A stretch of 64,000 nucleotides of DNA from Halopseudomonas bauzanensis (GCF_900114735.1 NZ_FOUA01000005.1:238966-302965); one strand, 5' to 3'; positions 37,803 through 49,872 are shown, counted from the first letter of the stretch. A program made the numbers and translations. Notes: generated by a model not told the origin, from the letters alone.

Positions 37803-38937
37803 CCGACTGCTTGACCAGCGGCTTGGCGCGGAAGGCCACACCGAGGCCGGCGATAGACAGCATTGGCAGATCGTTAGCGCCGTCGCCAACAGCAATGGTC
37901 TGCTCCAGGCTGATGCCCTCGCGCTGGGCCAATTCCCGCAGCAGATCGGCCTTGCGCTGGCCGTCGACGATGGGTTCCAGCACCTCACCTGTCACCAGTC
38001 CATCTTCGGTCGGCAAGGCGTTGGCATAGACATAGTCGATGCCCAGACGCTGCTGCAGCCCTTCGGCGAAATAACTGAAGCCGCCGGACAGGATGGCGGT
38101 CTTGTAACCCAGCCGGCGTAACTGGGCGATGAGCGTTTCCGCACCTTCGGTCAGCCGCAGCGACTGGCCGATTTCCTCCAGCACACTGACCGGCAGTCCC
38201 TTGAGCAATGCCATGCGCTCGCGGAAGCTGGCCTTGAAATCCAGCTCGCCACGCATCGCCCGTTCGGTGATCTCGGCAACCTGATCACCAACCCCGGCCG
38301 CCTTGGCTAGCTCATCGATCACTTCAGCGTCGATCAGGGTGGAGTCCATATCAAAGACCACCAGCCGGCGATTACGGCGGAACACGCTGTCCTGCTGGAA
38401 AGCGATATCGACATTCAGCTCCTGGGAAATGGCCAGGAACTCGGTGCGCAGCGCCGCAGGATCGGCCGGCTCTCCGCGCACCGAGAACTCGATGCAGCCC
38501 TTGCCCTGATCACTCGGCATGCCCTCGGGAATACGCTCGGAAAGACGATCGATATGGTCTATGTTCAGACCGTAACGGGCCGTAATCTCACTGACCCGAG
38601 CAATATGCTCGGCGGTAACCCGACGTGCCAGCAGCGTGACGATATGCCGTGGCTTGCCCTGCCCAGTAACCCAGCGGCTATACTCCTCAGCGCTCACTGG
38701 CGTGAAGCGCACCTGCTGATCCAACTCGTAGCCGCGGAACAAAACGTCTTTCAACACGTCAGAAAGACCGTCCTCACCCGCCATTTCCACCAGGATGCCG
38801 AACGACAGAGTGTCATGGATAACAGCCTGCCCGATATCAAGAATCTTGACATTTGCCCGCGCCAGAATGCCGGTGATAGCTGCCGTCAGGCCAGGGCGAT
38901 CGGGACCGGTGATGTTGATCAGGACAATTTCCTTCAA
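37726..38937 (-). CDS. serB: phosphoserine phosphatase (TTG start)
   Basis: Last step of serine synthesis. The 403-residue protein has two ACT-like regulatory domains (about 1-165) and a HAD phosphatase domain with the nucleophile motif VVFDMDSTLID, ILSGGFSYF (motif II) and GDGANDLPM (motif III). No ATG lies near the N-terminus; TTG 38937 has GGAG seven bases upstream and gives the conserved KEIVLINITGPDRPGLTAA, while the TTG at 38961 has no binding site. Long ACT-containing SerB is typical of Pseudomonas. Converges with fimX, divergent from the membrane protein gene at 39084. Confidence 0.93.
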   Translation of the reverse strand: MKEIVLINITGPDRPGLTAAITGILARANVKILDIGQAVIHDTLSFGILVEMAGEDGLSDVLKDVLFRGYELDQQVRFTPVSAEEYSRWVTGQGKPRHIVTLLARRVTAEHIARVSEITARYGLNIDHIDRLSERIPEGMPSDQGKGCIEFSVRGEPADPAALRTEFLAISQELNVDIAFQQDSVFRRNRRLVVFDMDSTLIDAEVIDELAKAAGVGDQVAEITERAMRGELDFKASFRERMALLKGLPVSVLEEIGQSLRLTEGAETLIAQLRRLGYKTAILSGGFSYFAEGLQQRLGIDYVYANALPTEDGLVTGEVLEPIVDGQRKADLLRELAQREGISLEQTIAVGDGANDLPMLSIAGLGVAFRAKPLVKQSAKQAISTLGLDGILYLLGFRDREGF

Positions 38938-39083
38938 GGGACCGCTCCAGTCAGAAAACAAAGTTCGCTATTCTACCCGCAAATGCCCGACTCATCCCAG
39001 CGCCCGCCTTCTTCCACCTGCGGCGACTGGCTATACTGTCACCTGTTCGTGTCCCTGCCGCCAATCTACCGATCGAGACCATT

Positions 39084-40649
39084 TTGAATCACACACCGAG
39101 TTCATCCGACAATCTGTTTCTGCGTGGCCACGCTTCCCTGCGTAACAAGCGACTCAAGTTGCCAGGCACGCTGATACTGCTGACTCTTGTCCCATTGCTG
39201 CTGATACTCGTGCTGGTGCTCTGGTTCGGTCAGGTTCAGCTGCAGCGCGACATCGCCACCCAGGCAGACCGGACCGGCAGCGAGCTGGCCCGACAGATTG
39301 CTACCCTGATAGCCGATCCGCTGGCGGCCAATGACACCTTGAGCCTGAACATCACCCTGGCCCAATGGACACAAAGCCCATTGATTGCGCATACCAGCCT
39401 GACCGCGGCAGGCAGCAACCGCATCGTCGCCCAGGCCGGGCAAAAGCCGTCCGCCGATAATCTGGCGCCCGGTCAGGGCGAATTCATTGCCGCCGTGCAT
39501 TTTCAGGATGAACTCATTGGCCGGCTGCATCTGAGCCTGGCGAAAACACCCTTCACCGCACCTTCGGCCAACCTGCTGCAACGTCTGATCTGGGCCCTGG
39601 TACTGCTGATCATCATCGCCGGCCTGATTGCCTGGCGCCTGGGCGCGGGCATGCGCCGCGTGCTGGCCGGGCTGGGCAACTGGTATGGCGGTTCCGGGAT
39701 AGCGCCCCCGGGCATGACCCGCTCCGACGAACTGGGCGACCTGGCCAGACGCTTTGCCGAGCGCCGCATTGTCGATCTGCCGCCGCTGCCGGAACCCGAG
39801 CCCGAGCCCGAACCGGAGCCCGAGGAGGAAGTATTCGATGAAACGCTGCTGGAAGACCCGGCTGAGGAACCAGATAGCGTCACGACTGACACTGCCGAAT
39901 CCACGCCTGAAGACCAGCCTGAGCGTGAGGTTGATGAAGCTGATATCGACGCGTTAACGAGCGATGAGCTGGCAACTGCAGCCGATGCGCCTCCCGCCGC
40001 ACCAATCGATACCGAGGACACCGAAGCCGCTGCCATGCTCAGCGAGCAACTCGACGAACTGCCGGAAGCAGCTGCGATGCCGGCGCCTGCCAGCACGGTG
40101 CTGGCCATCCGTCTGGGCAATCATCATACCCTGCATCGTCTGCCCCGCCCGCGTCTGCTCGGGCTGCTGGAGCGCTACCGCGAGCAACTGGAGCAGGCCA
40201 GCCGCGCCTGCGGCGGCCAGTTGCATACCCTGCAGGACGGCACCAGCTTGGTGTTCTTTCATCCATCGGACACCGATCAGCTCGGCGACGCCCTGTGCTG
40301 TGGCGAGTTGATGCGCGTGCTGGGTCATGAGTTGCAGGTCCAGATTGCCGACACCGGAGTCGCCCTGCATCTGCAGATCGCCCTGTGTCATGCACCCTGT
40401 GCAGATATTGCGCCTGATGATCTGGCGGAGCAGGTACCGGATTGTGCGCAGATGCTTGAACGCATGCAGTACAGCCGCAACCTGTTGTTGCTGGATGCCG
40501 AACTGGCCAACGACGCGCTGATCAGAGACCGGGCCGTGCTACGCAGGCTGGCCACCCCGCCAGGCATTTATTGTGTAGAGCGCTTGCGAGAGCCCTACCA
40601 GAGACAGCTGGAACAGCAATTGGAAGTGCTGGGCAAACAGCAAGACTGA
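39084..40649 (+). CDS. membrane protein with acidic linker and possible degenerate cyclase-like domain
   Basis: A 521-residue protein at the position of an uncharacterised gene next to serB in P. aeruginosa. It has a membrane helix (about 29-48), a ~115-residue extracytoplasmic domain (51-165), a second helix (about 167-187), a HAMP-like short stretch, then a long acidic linker (about 232-345) with a Pro-Glu repeat (PEPEPEPEPEPEEE). The C-terminal ~170 residues (TVLAIRLGNHHTL, SRACGGQLHTLQDGTSLVFF, LHLQIALCHAPC) recall the class III adenylate cyclase fold, but the metal-binding aspartates are missing. The start appears to be TTG at 39084 (GAG eight bases upstream). Layout suggests a sensor or division/envelope protein; function unknown. 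Confidence 0.7.
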   Translation: MNHTPSSSDNLFLRGHASLRNKRLKLPGTLILLTLVPLLLILVLVLWFGQVQLQRDIATQADRTGSELARQIATLIADPLAANDTLSLNITLAQWTQSPLIAHTSLTAAGSNRIVAQAGQKPSADNLAPGQGEFIAAVHFQDELIGRLHLSLAKTPFTAPSANLLQRLIWALVLLIIIAGLIAWRLGAGMRRVLAGLGNWYGGSGIAPPGMTRSDELGDLARRFAERRIVDLPPLPEPEPEPEPEPEEEVFDETLLEDPAEEPDSVTTDTAESTPEDQPEREVDEADIDALTSDELATAADAPPAAPIDTEDTEAAAMLSEQLDELPEAAAMPAPASTVLAIRLGNHHTLHRLPRPRLLGLLERYREQLEQASRACGGQLHTLQDGTSLVFFHPSDTDQLGDALCCGELMRVLGHELQVQIADTGVALHLQIALCHAPCADIAPDDLAEQVPDCAQMLERMQYSRNLLLLDAELANDALIRDRAVLRRLATPPGIYCVERLREPYQRQLEQQLEVLGKQQD

Positions 40650-40712
40650 GCGCGAGAAACGCCGCTGGCCGGGATGGAAGCCGGCCGAGCGGCGACCGGC
40701 ATGCCAAACCAC

Positions 40713-40805
40713 GGGAGATTCGAGCACCCGCTCCTACCAGGGTTAGCCTGCGTTACCGCGGTGCCGGCCAACACCACTCGTCGAGCTGATGCTCGACGAC
40801 CCAGG
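40713..40805. repeat. dispersed intergenic repeat, family B (inverted pair, copy 2)
   Basis: A diverged unit on the minus strand (40713-40738) and one on the plus strand (40779-40805, CGTCGAGCTGATGCTCGACG core) face each other in the 168 bases between two convergent genes. The core and the CCCAGG end match the units at 4807-4835 and 51630-51724. Confidence 0.6.
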
Positions 40806-40817
40806 CAGGAAGCCGCC

Positions 40818-43076
40818 TTACACGCCATCCTCTATCTGCAGCGCATCCACTTTCTGGAAACCACGGGGTAGCTTGTTACCGCGGCGGCCGCGTTCGCCGC
40901 GATAGTGCTCCAGATCGGCCGGTTTCAGTGTCAGGGTCCGTTTACCGGCGGTCAGCACCGCGCTCGCCCCTTCGGGCAGCAATGCCAGCGCCAGCAGGAA
41001 CTCCTCACGGCTCTTCACCCGTGCCGACGGAATCGACAGAATCTTGTTGCCCTTGCCCTTGGACAGTTGCGGCAAGTCCTTGAGCGGGAATACCAGCAAT
41101 CGACCCTCGTTGGAGATGGCGATCACCTGATCACTGTCGCGCTGTTTGACCGGCACCGGTGCGATGACCTTGCCACCTTCGGGCAAGCTCAACAGCGCCT
41201 TGCCGTTCTTGTTCTTGGCTTGCAGATCTGCGCCTTGCACCACAAAACCGTAACCGGCATCAGACGCCAGCAGATACAGCTGCTGATCTTCCGGCACCAG
41301 TACGCCAACGAACTCGGCACCCGGCGGTGGGCTCAGACGACCGGTCAGCGGCTCGCCCTGCCCCCGGGCCGAAGGCAGGCTGTGCGCCATCAGCGAATAG
41401 CTGCGGCCGGTGGAATCGAGGAACACCGCCTGCTGGTTGGAACGCCCGCTGGCCTGGGCGCGGAAACTGTCGCCAGCCTTGTAGGACAGCCCCGCGCCAT
41501 CAACCTCATGCCCCTTGGCACACCGCACCCAGCCCTTCTCCGATAACACCACAGTCACCGCCTCGGCCGGTACCAGATCGGTTTCCGACAGGGCGCGGGC
41601 TTCCTGGCGTTCAACCAGCGGGGAGCGGCGGTCGTCGCCGTAGGTTTCGGCGTCAGCCAGCAACTCGCCGCGCACCGTCTTGCGCAACAGCTTCTCGCTG
41701 CCCAGCACCTTCTGCAATTGGTCACGCTCCTTGGCCAGCGCATCCTGCTCGCCACGGATCTTCATTTCCTCCAGCCGCGCCAACTGCCGCAGGCGGGTAT
41801 CGAGGATGTAGTCGGCCTGCAGCTCGCTCAAATCGAAGCGAGCCATGAGTTCCGCCTTGGGATGCTCCTCGCTGCGGATGATCTCGATTACCTCATCCAG
41901 GTTGAGGAAGGCCACCAGCAAGCCGTCCAACAGGTGCAGGCGGGCCAGCACCTTGTCCAGGCGAAACTGCAGACGCCGCCGCACCGTGGTGATCCGGAAG
42001 CCCAGCCATTCACTGATCAGACCACGCAGATCCTTGACCGCCGGGCGGCCATCGGTGCCGATCACGTTCATGTTGACGCGGTAGCTGTGCTCCAGATCGG
42101 TCGTGGCGAACAGATGCTGCATCAGCTCCTCGGCATCCACCCGATTGGAGCGCGGCACGATAACCATGCGCGTGGGGTTTTCATGATCCGACTCGTCTCG
42201 CAGGTCGGCAACCAGCGGCAACTTCTTGGCTTGCATCTGCGCAGCAATCTGCTCTATGACCCGCGCCCCGGAGACCTGATGCGGCAAGGCGGTAATCACG
42301 ATATCGCCATCCTCACGGGTCCAGACCGCGCGGCAACGCACCGAGCCGCGGCCGGTAGCATACAGATTCAATAATTCGCGGCGCGGAGTGATGATCTCGG
42401 CTTCGGTCGGGAAATCCGGCCCCTGGATATGCTCCATCAACTCATCCAGCCCGGCACCCGGCTCATCCAGCAGTCGCACGCAGGCGGCGGCTACCTCACG
42501 CAGGTTGTGCGGCGGAATGTCAGTGGCCATACCGACGGCAATACCGGTGGTGCCGTTAAGCAGCAGGTTGGGCAACCGCGCCGGCAACACCATGGGTTCT
42601 TCCATGGTGCCGTCGAAGTTTGGCTGCCAATCCACCGTGCCCTGTCCCAACTCGGTCAGCAGCACTTCGCTGTAACGGGCCAGACGCGCCTCGGTGTAAC
42701 GCATGGCGGCGAAGGACTTGGGATCATCCGGGGCGCCCCAGTTACCCTGCCCGTCCACCAGCGGATAGCGGTAGGAGAACGGCTGCGCCATCAGCACCAT
42801 GGCTTCGTAGCAGGCCGAGTCGCCGTGAGGGTGATACTTACCCAGCACGTCGCCCACCGTACGCGCCGACTTCTTGTGCTTGGACAGGGCCGACAGGCCC
42901 AGTTCGCTCATGGCGTAAACGATTCGTCGCTGCACCGGCTTGAGCCCATCGCCGATATGCGGCAGCGCGCGGTCCATGATCACGTACATGGAGTAGTTCA
43001 GATAGGCTTCTTCGGTAAACGACGACAGCGAGCGGCGCTCAACGCCTTCCAGGCTCAGATCCAGACTGTCACTCAT
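40818..43076 (-). CDS. parC: DNA topoisomerase IV subunit A
   Basis: The 752-residue cleavage subunit that separates linked daughter chromosomes. The winged-helix region contains the quinolone-determining segment [17 protein letters not shown] with the wild-type serine and glutamate, and the catalytic tyrosine in [11 protein letters not shown] coiled tower (about 330-480) and C-terminal beta-pinwheel repeats (after 490) complete the protein. It is last in the parE-protease-parC group, 58 bases behind the protease gene. Confidence 0.97.
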   Translation of the reverse strand: MSDSLDLSLEGVERRSLSSFTEEAYLNYSMYVIMDRALPHIGDGLKPVQRRIVYAMSELGLSALSKHKKSARTVGDVLGKYHPHGDSACYEAMVLMAQPFSYRYPLVDGQGNWGAPDDPKSFAAMRYTEARLARYSEVLLTELGQGTVDWQPNFDGTMEEPMVLPARLPNLLLNGTTGIAVGMATDIPPHNLREVAAACVRLLDEPGAGLDELMEHIQGPDFPTEAEIITPRRELLNLYATGRGSVRCRAVWTREDGDIVITALPHQVSGARVIEQIAAQMQAKKLPLVADLRDESDHENPTRMVIVPRSNRVDAEELMQHLFATTDLEHSYRVNMNVIGTDGRPAVKDLRGLISEWLGFRITTVRRRLQFRLDKVLARLHLLDGLLVAFLNLDEVIEIIRSEEHPKAELMARFDLSELQADYILDTRLRQLARLEEMKIRGEQDALAKERDQLQKVLGSEKLLRKTVRGELLADAETYGDDRRSPLVERQEARALSETDLVPAEAVTVVLSEKGWVRCAKGHEVDGAGLSYKAGDSFRAQASGRSNQQAVFLDSTGRSYSLMAHSLPSARGQGEPLTGRLSPPPGAEFVGVLVPEDQQLYLLASDAGYGFVVQGADLQAKNKNGKALLSLPEGGKVIAPVPVKQRDSDQVIAISNEGRLLVFPLKDLPQLSKGKGNKILSIPSARVKSREEFLLALALLPEGASAVLTAGKRTLTLKPADLEHYRGERGRRGNKLPRGFQKVDALQIEDGV

Positions 43077-43134
43077 ACTTACTCTCTATAAATTGAGGGA
43101 GATACTGAATAATGCTGGCGAGGCAGCTGATCAT

Positions 43135-43659
43135 TCAGTGTCTCCCGTAGTGTTGACGCAAAATCAGTTCGCCGCCCTGTTGGCTGAAATCCAGCTGCTT
43201 CAGGGCACTCATACCCAGCAGCACATCCTCGCCGAGGATCCCCGGCACGATGCCGGCGCTGACATCGTGCAGACGTATATCGCCCAGCTGCAGCGTATCG
43301 ATGCGGGTGCTCCAGCTTTCAGTCATGCCGTTGGCGGTATTGACCATGATCGGATTGCCCCGCGACAACCCGAGGCGCTCGGCAAGGCTCGCCGGCACCG
43401 CGACGAAGGTAGCCCCGGTATCCAACAGGAAGGTCACCGGCTGGCCATTGATCTGACCCGCAGCAAGATAATGACCGTGGCGGTTACGCTCCAGACGCAC
43501 CTCCACCGTCTCGTCGACCTGCAACGACACCGGCGCCTGGTTGGGGTTGCGACGGCGTTCTTCCAGGCCGGAAAACCACTGTGCTGCGAGCGCCAGCCCG
43601 GCAATCCAGGCCAGCACCAACATGATGGTACCCAGTCGGCGGTCCGGCGGCGGATTCAT
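43135..43659 (-). CDS. membrane-anchored retropepsin-like aspartic protease
   Basis: A 174-residue protein with one N-terminal membrane helix (about residues 10-29) and a single-domain clan AA protease (about 60-170) with active-site motif FLLDTGATFVAVP and the later ILGEDVLLGMSAL, as in the TIGR02281 bacterial family. Such proteins dimerise like retroviral protease and are thought to act in the periplasm. It lies 16 bases after parE and 58 before parC, a placement shared with Pseudomonas; a link to topoisomerase IV is not known. Confidence 0.85.
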   Translation of the reverse strand: MNPPPDRRLGTIMLVLAWIAGLALAAQWFSGLEERRRNPNQAPVSLQVDETVEVRLERNRHGHYLAAGQINGQPVTFLLDTGATFVAVPASLAERLGLSRGNPIMVNTANGMTESWSTRIDTLQLGDIRLHDVSAGIVPGILGEDVLLGMSALKQLDFSQQGGELILRQHYGRH

Positions 43660-43675
43660 GCCGAGCGGTCCGGCA

Positions 43676-45571
43676 TCAGATCAGCACCTCGGCCAGATTA
43701 CCCTTGCTTTCCAGCCACTGCTTGCGATCCGAGGCGCGCTTCTTCGCCAGCAGCATGTCCATCAGCGCTTCAGTACCCTGAAAGTCATCGATGGTGAGCT
43801 GCACCAGCCGACGGGTATCCGGCGCCATGGTGGTTTCGCGCAGCTGCAGCGGATTCATTTCCCCCAACCCCTTGAAACGGGTGACCTGAACCTTCCCGCG
43901 CTTGCCCTCGGCTTCGATGCGGTCGATGATGCCGCTCTTCTCGGCATCATCCAGCGCGTAGAAAACCTCTTTGCCGATATCCACGCGATACAGCGGCGGC
44001 ATGGCGACGAACACATGACCGGCCTCCACCAGCGGGCGGAAATGCCGGACGAACAGCGCGCACAGCAGCGTGGCAATGTGCAAGCCGTCGGAGTCAGCAT
44101 CGGCGAGAATACAGATCTTGCCGTAGCGCAACTGCGTCAGGTCCGGCGAGCCCGGATCAACGCCGATGGCGATGGCAATGTTGTGCACTTCCTGGGAGGC
44201 CAGCACCTGGCCGGAATCGACTTCCCAGGTATTGAGGATCTTGCCGCGCAGCGGCATGATCGCCTGGAACTCCTTGTCCCGCGCCTGCTTGGCACTGCCG
44301 CCGGCCGAGTCACCCTCCACCAGGAACAGCTCCGAGCGACGGCTATCCTGCCCGGCGCAGTCAGCCAACTTGCCCGGCAGCGCCGGCCCCTGGGTGATGC
44401 GTTTGCGCTCGATCTTCTTGCTGGCCTTGAGCCGCCGGCTGGCATGGTCGATGGCCATTTCGGCGATCTGCTGACCGATATCGGCGTGCTGGTTCAGCCA
44501 CAGACTGAAGGCATCCTTGATCACCCCGGACACGAAGGAGGCGGATTCGCGGGACGACAGACGCTCCTTGGTCTGCCCCGAAAACTGCGGCTCGGCCATC
44601 TTCACCGAGAGCACATAGCTGACCCGCTCCCAGATGTCTTCCGGCGCCAGCTTGACGCCACGGGGCAGCAGGCTGCGAAACTCGCAGAACTCGCGGATCG
44701 CCTCCAGCAGGCCAGAGCGCAAACCGTTGACATGGGTTCCGCCCTGGGCGGTGGGAATCAGGTTGACGTAGCTTTCCTGCACCAGCTCGCCGCCTTCGGG
44801 TAGCCAGAACAACGCCCAATCCACCGCTTCCTTGCTGGAAGCCAGTGCACCGGTGAAAGGAGCCTCCGGCAGGCTCGGCCATTGGGCGCAGGCATCCACC
44901 AGATAATCCCGCAGGCCATCTTCGTAAAACCAGGTGGTTTTCTCACCGGACTGGCGATCATCGAATTCGACGCGCAGGCCGGGGCACAGCACTGCCTTGG
45001 CCTTGAGCAGATGCAGCAGGCGGTTGATGTTGAACTTGGAAGTATCGAAATACTTGCCGTCGGGCCAGAATTTGACCGTGGTGCCGGTATTGCGCTTGCC
45101 CACGGTGCCGACGACTTCCAGTTCGCTGACCTTGTCGCCATGCTCGAAGGCGATAGCGTATTCCTGGCCATCGCGGCGCACCCGCACTTCCAGCCGCAGC
45201 GACAGGGCATTGACCACGGAGATGCCCACCCCGTGCAGGCCGCCTGAGAACTGGTAGTTCTTGCCGGAGAATTTACCGCCAGCGTGCAGTCGCGTGAGAA
45301 TCAGCTCGACCCCGGACACACCTTCCTCGGGATGGATATCCACCGGCATGCCCCGGCCATCGTCGATCACCTCCAGCGCGTTGTCCTGATGCAGGATGAC
45401 CGTGACCGTCCGGGCGTGCCCGGCCAGCGCCTCATCGACACTGTTGTCGATGACTTCCTGGGCCAGGTGGTTGGGGCGGGTGGTGTCGGTATACATGCCC
45501 GGGCGACGACGCACCGGGTCCAGACCGCTGAGAACTTCAATATCATCGGCGTTATAGGACGATTGGGACAT
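43676..45571 (-). CDS. parE: DNA topoisomerase IV subunit B
   Basis: The 631-residue ATPase subunit. The GHKL domain shows EVIDNSVDEALAGHA and DDGRGMPVDIHPEEG, then SGGLHGVGISVVNALS; the TOPRIM domain has LVEGDSAGGSAKQARD, PLRGKILNTWE and LADADSDGLHI. First gene of the parE-protease-parC unit. In P. aeruginosa a yqiA-type esterase lies between cpdA and parE; here only 123 bases separate them. Confidence 0.97.
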   Translation of the reverse strand: MSQSSYNADDIEVLSGLDPVRRRPGMYTDTTRPNHLAQEVIDNSVDEALAGHARTVTVILHQDNALEVIDDGRGMPVDIHPEEGVSGVELILTRLHAGGKFSGKNYQFSGGLHGVGISVVNALSLRLEVRVRRDGQEYAIAFEHGDKVSELEVVGTVGKRNTGTTVKFWPDGKYFDTSKFNINRLLHLLKAKAVLCPGLRVEFDDRQSGEKTTWFYEDGLRDYLVDACAQWPSLPEAPFTGALASSKEAVDWALFWLPEGGELVQESYVNLIPTAQGGTHVNGLRSGLLEAIREFCEFRSLLPRGVKLAPEDIWERVSYVLSVKMAEPQFSGQTKERLSSRESASFVSGVIKDAFSLWLNQHADIGQQIAEMAIDHASRRLKASKKIERKRITQGPALPGKLADCAGQDSRRSELFLVEGDSAGGSAKQARDKEFQAIMPLRGKILNTWEVDSGQVLASQEVHNIAIAIGVDPGSPDLTQLRYGKICILADADSDGLHIATLLCALFVRHFRPLVEAGHVFVAMPPLYRVDIGKEVFYALDDAEKSGIIDRIEAEGKRGKVQVTRFKGLGEMNPLQLRETTMAPDTRRLVQLTIDDFQGTEALMDMLLAKKRASDRKQWLESKGNLAEVLI

Positions 45572-45694
45572 AGAGTGTCTGGGTTTCCTTGGTCATTCTG
45601 GCGGGTACAGCCTCCCGCCGGGGCAAATCAGCATAGTATCCTATCTGCGGCGCCGGTATGTCGCCAGTGCTGGAGCACCCGGCGGGAAAATGTG

Positions 45695-46552
45695 CTAGTA
45701 ACCGGAGGCGCCAGCCGCCGGCACAAAGCAGCCAGCGGGCAGGCGCGATACCGCGGTCTCGACGCGGCCATCGCCATGCAAGCGCAACCAGCGATAGCCG
45801 GGGGGCTGCGCATCGGTGGCGAAGTCATCACTGCCGACGGCGAATTGCACACAGGTAGAAGGCGATGCCAGCAGGCGGATATGTCCGCGCTGCTGATCCA
45901 GATATTGATGTATGTGCCCCCAGAGCACCGCGCGCACGCGGGGGTCGGCATCCAGCCGGGCGAACAATTGCTCGCTGTTGTCCAGCCCCAGCGGCTCCAT
46001 CCAGGCACTGCCGATCGGTACTGGATGATGATGCAGGCAGACCATCAGATAACGCTCGCCCGCCGTCGCCAGCGCTTCGTCCAACCGCAGCAGCTGACGC
46101 TCATCAAGATGACCGCCGACCGAGCCCGGCACGCTGGAGTCCAGCAGCACTATGCGCCAGGCGCCCGCATCCACCCAGGGCTGATTGAAATCATGGCCAG
46201 CGCCAAGTTGTGCCATGCGCGCCGCATCATCGTGGTTGCCGGGAATCCAGTGCCACGGCGCGGGCAGCCGGGTCATGGCCTCGATAAACCGCTGATAGGC
46301 CGGCTCCTCTCCATCCTGGGTGATATCACCGGTGGCCAGCACCAGATCGATCTGCGGCATGTCCTCCAACACCTGATCGATTACCCCATGCAACGATGCA
46401 AGGGTATCCAGCCCCAGCAAGCGTTGATCCGGCGCGGTAAAGAGGTGGCTGTCGGTCAGCTGAACCACCTGGACTGCAGCGGTGGAGGTGATCGTGGCGG
46501 GTGGCGACATCGGGCGTATTCTCTGATCGGTGGACTTCTGTTCGCAGGACAT
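45695..46552 (-). CDS. cpdA: 3',5'-cyclic AMP phosphodiesterase CpdA
   Basis: A metallophosphoesterase that lowers cAMP, and so limits Vfr/CRP activity. Metal-binding motifs are LTDSHLF, GDITQDG, IPGNHDD, CLHHHPVPI and LWGHIHQ. I choose ATG 46552 because GGGGAG lies at ideal distance (285 residues); the ATG at 46510 (271 residues) gives an N-terminus closer in length to known CpdA but has a poor binding site. It ends the nudF-DUF1249-cpdA group. Homology to P. aeruginosa CpdA supports cAMP as substrate. Confidence 0.9.
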   Translation of the reverse strand: MSCEQKSTDQRIRPMSPPATITSTAAVQVVQLTDSHLFTAPDQRLLGLDTLASLHGVIDQVLEDMPQIDLVLATGDITQDGEEPAYQRFIEAMTRLPAPWHWIPGNHDDAARMAQLGAGHDFNQPWVDAGAWRIVLLDSSVPGSVGGHLDERQLLRLDEALATAGERYLMVCLHHHPVPIGSAWMEPLGLDNSEQLFARLDADPRVRAVLWGHIHQYLDQQRGHIRLLASPSTCVQFAVGSDDFATDAQPPGYRWLRLHGDGRVETAVSRLPAGCFVPAAGASGY

Positions 46553-46750
46553 CAGTAGCTCCCCTGCGCCCCCCCGCCATGATGGCAACAGACCGGCCGA
46601 CAATCCAGTGGCGCACCGACGGCGGTGGCGGAAACTTGCACTCGGCCACAAAAAAACTGGTCAGACCAGACTACTATGCAGGCCCCATCGCCGCGCGGCG
46701 CGGCTCCTGTAGAGCAGTCAACTGTAGAAGCAACAGAGGGTATGCGCAGC

Positions 46751-47203
46751 TCAGCGATTGAGCAGCACCGGCTGCGGACTCTGCCCATGGCGGTGACAGT
46801 AGCCGAGCCATTCACCGAGAAACTGGTTGAGCTGGAATTTCTCGTCCGGCTGCAGCATCTGCTCGTTGGGATAGGGGTAGACACTCCGGAAGCGACGGCG
46901 ATCATGCACCACAGTCACTTCGGCCATGCGGGCATCGTGGTACAGGCGTACCTCCATGCTCGGAGGCGTCAGCCACTCATGGCGTTTCTCATGCCGGAGT
47001 CGCAGCGTGGTGGTGTACGGGCAGCGCTCGAGTACCTGCATCACCAGACGCTGTTGTTCGCTGCCAGCGCTGAGCAGGATATGACATTCGTCCTTCAGCG
47101 CCATGTCCGGCATCAACTGGCGCAGACGGTAAAAATTCGCCTCGCATACCGCCTGCAGCGACGACAGATCAACCCGATAGCGGCGTTTGCCGAGGGCCAT
47201 CAT
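46751..47203 (-). CDS. DUF1249 family protein
   Basis: A 150-residue cytosolic protein matching DUF1249, a family always found near nudF and cpdA in gammaproteobacteria. It is rich in Arg/His and has the conserved LCEANFYRL-like VCEANFYRLRQLMPDM and ARMAEVTVVHDRRRFRSVYPYPN segments. The first ATG overlaps the nudF stop (ATGA); a second ATG follows directly. Function unknown. Confidence 0.85.
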   Translation of the reverse strand: MMALGKRRYRVDLSSLQAVCEANFYRLRQLMPDMALKDECHILLSAGSEQQRLVMQVLERCPYTTTLRLRHEKRHEWLTPPSMEVRLYHDARMAEVTVVHDRRRFRSVYPYPNEQMLQPDEKFQLNQFLGEWLGYCHRHGQSPQPVLLNR

Positions 47204-47817
47204 GGTTGCGGCCCCGCCTGGGCACGCAGGCCCTGGCCATGCAGCTCCAGCCATTGCAAGGCGATGATGCTGGCGGCATTATCGATCCGGCCATCGGCCA
47301 TGGCGGCCAGCGCCTCGCTGCGCGGCCAGACACTGACACGAATGTCTTCGCCCTCTTCGGCCAGCCCGTGCAGGCCGCCCACGCCACGGCTATCCACCGT
47401 CGCGCAGTACAGGTATACCTGCTCGTCACTGCCGCCCGGCGAGGGAAAGTAGCGGGTGATGGGCGTCAGGTTAAGCAATGTGAGCCCGGCTTCCTCCTCT
47501 GCTTCGCGATGGGCGACCTGTTCGGCCTCCTCCCCATCATCAAACAGCCCGGCGACCAGTTCCAGCATCCAGGGATTGGTGCGCTTGCCCAGCGCCCCGA
47601 CGCGGATCTGCTCGATCAGCACCACCGCATCCTGCCAGGGATCATAGGGCAGCACGCAGACGGCATCCGGCCGCACGAACAGCTCACGGCGCAGCTCCGG
47701 CCCCCAACCGCCGGCAAATAGGCGATGGCGCAGGGTCAATACATCCAGCCGGTAGAAGCCGCGAAATCCGGGTTCTCGACGCAGGATCTCGACATCCTGC
47801 TGGTTGAATTCGGTCAA
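47200..47817 (-). CDS. nudF: ADP-ribose pyrophosphatase, Nudix family (TTG start)
   Basis: Hydrolyses ADP-ribose to AMP and ribose 5-phosphate. The 205-residue protein carries a perfect Nudix box (G-x5-E-x7-REUxEExGU) from GLFDDGEE to EAEEEAGL, preceded by RTNPWMLELVAG as in ADPR-specific enzymes. No ATG is available; TTG 47817 behind an AGGGG is the best start, a TTG at 47889 being the only longer option. First gene of nudF-DUF1249-cpdA, downstream of thiC on the same strand. Confidence 0.9.
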   Translation of the reverse strand: MTEFNQQDVEILRREPGFRGFYRLDVLTLRHRLFAGGWGPELRRELFVRPDAVCVLPYDPWQDAVVLIEQIRVGALGKRTNPWMLELVAGLFDDGEEAEQVAHREAEEEAGLTLLNLTPITRYFPSPGGSDEQVYLYCATVDSRGVGGLHGLAEEGEDIRVSVWPRSEALAAMADGRIDNAASIIALQWLELHGQGLRAQAGPQP

Positions 47818-47967
47818 ATAATCGCCCCTGAAAAAGACATACCCAATGGTCGTGCTTTTAAACTCGCATATCCGAGCGGACCGAGGCAAGGACTGACCTG
47901 TTTCAGCGGCGAACGGTCGTGCCGGTGCGTGTTATTCACCGCCCCGGCACCCGTTATCCACCTGCCG

Positions 47968-49872
<1,905 letters not shown>

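Noticed and set aside
39780..39835. Pro-Glu repeat as a tandem DNA repeat or CRISPR-like array
   Set aside because: It is a short coding repeat inside one protein linker; there are no spacers or repeat units of CRISPR size.
47897..47945. GTGCCGG...CCGGCAC pairing between thiC and nudF as a terminator
   Set aside because: Stem is short, loop is long and there is no T-tract on the minus strand.
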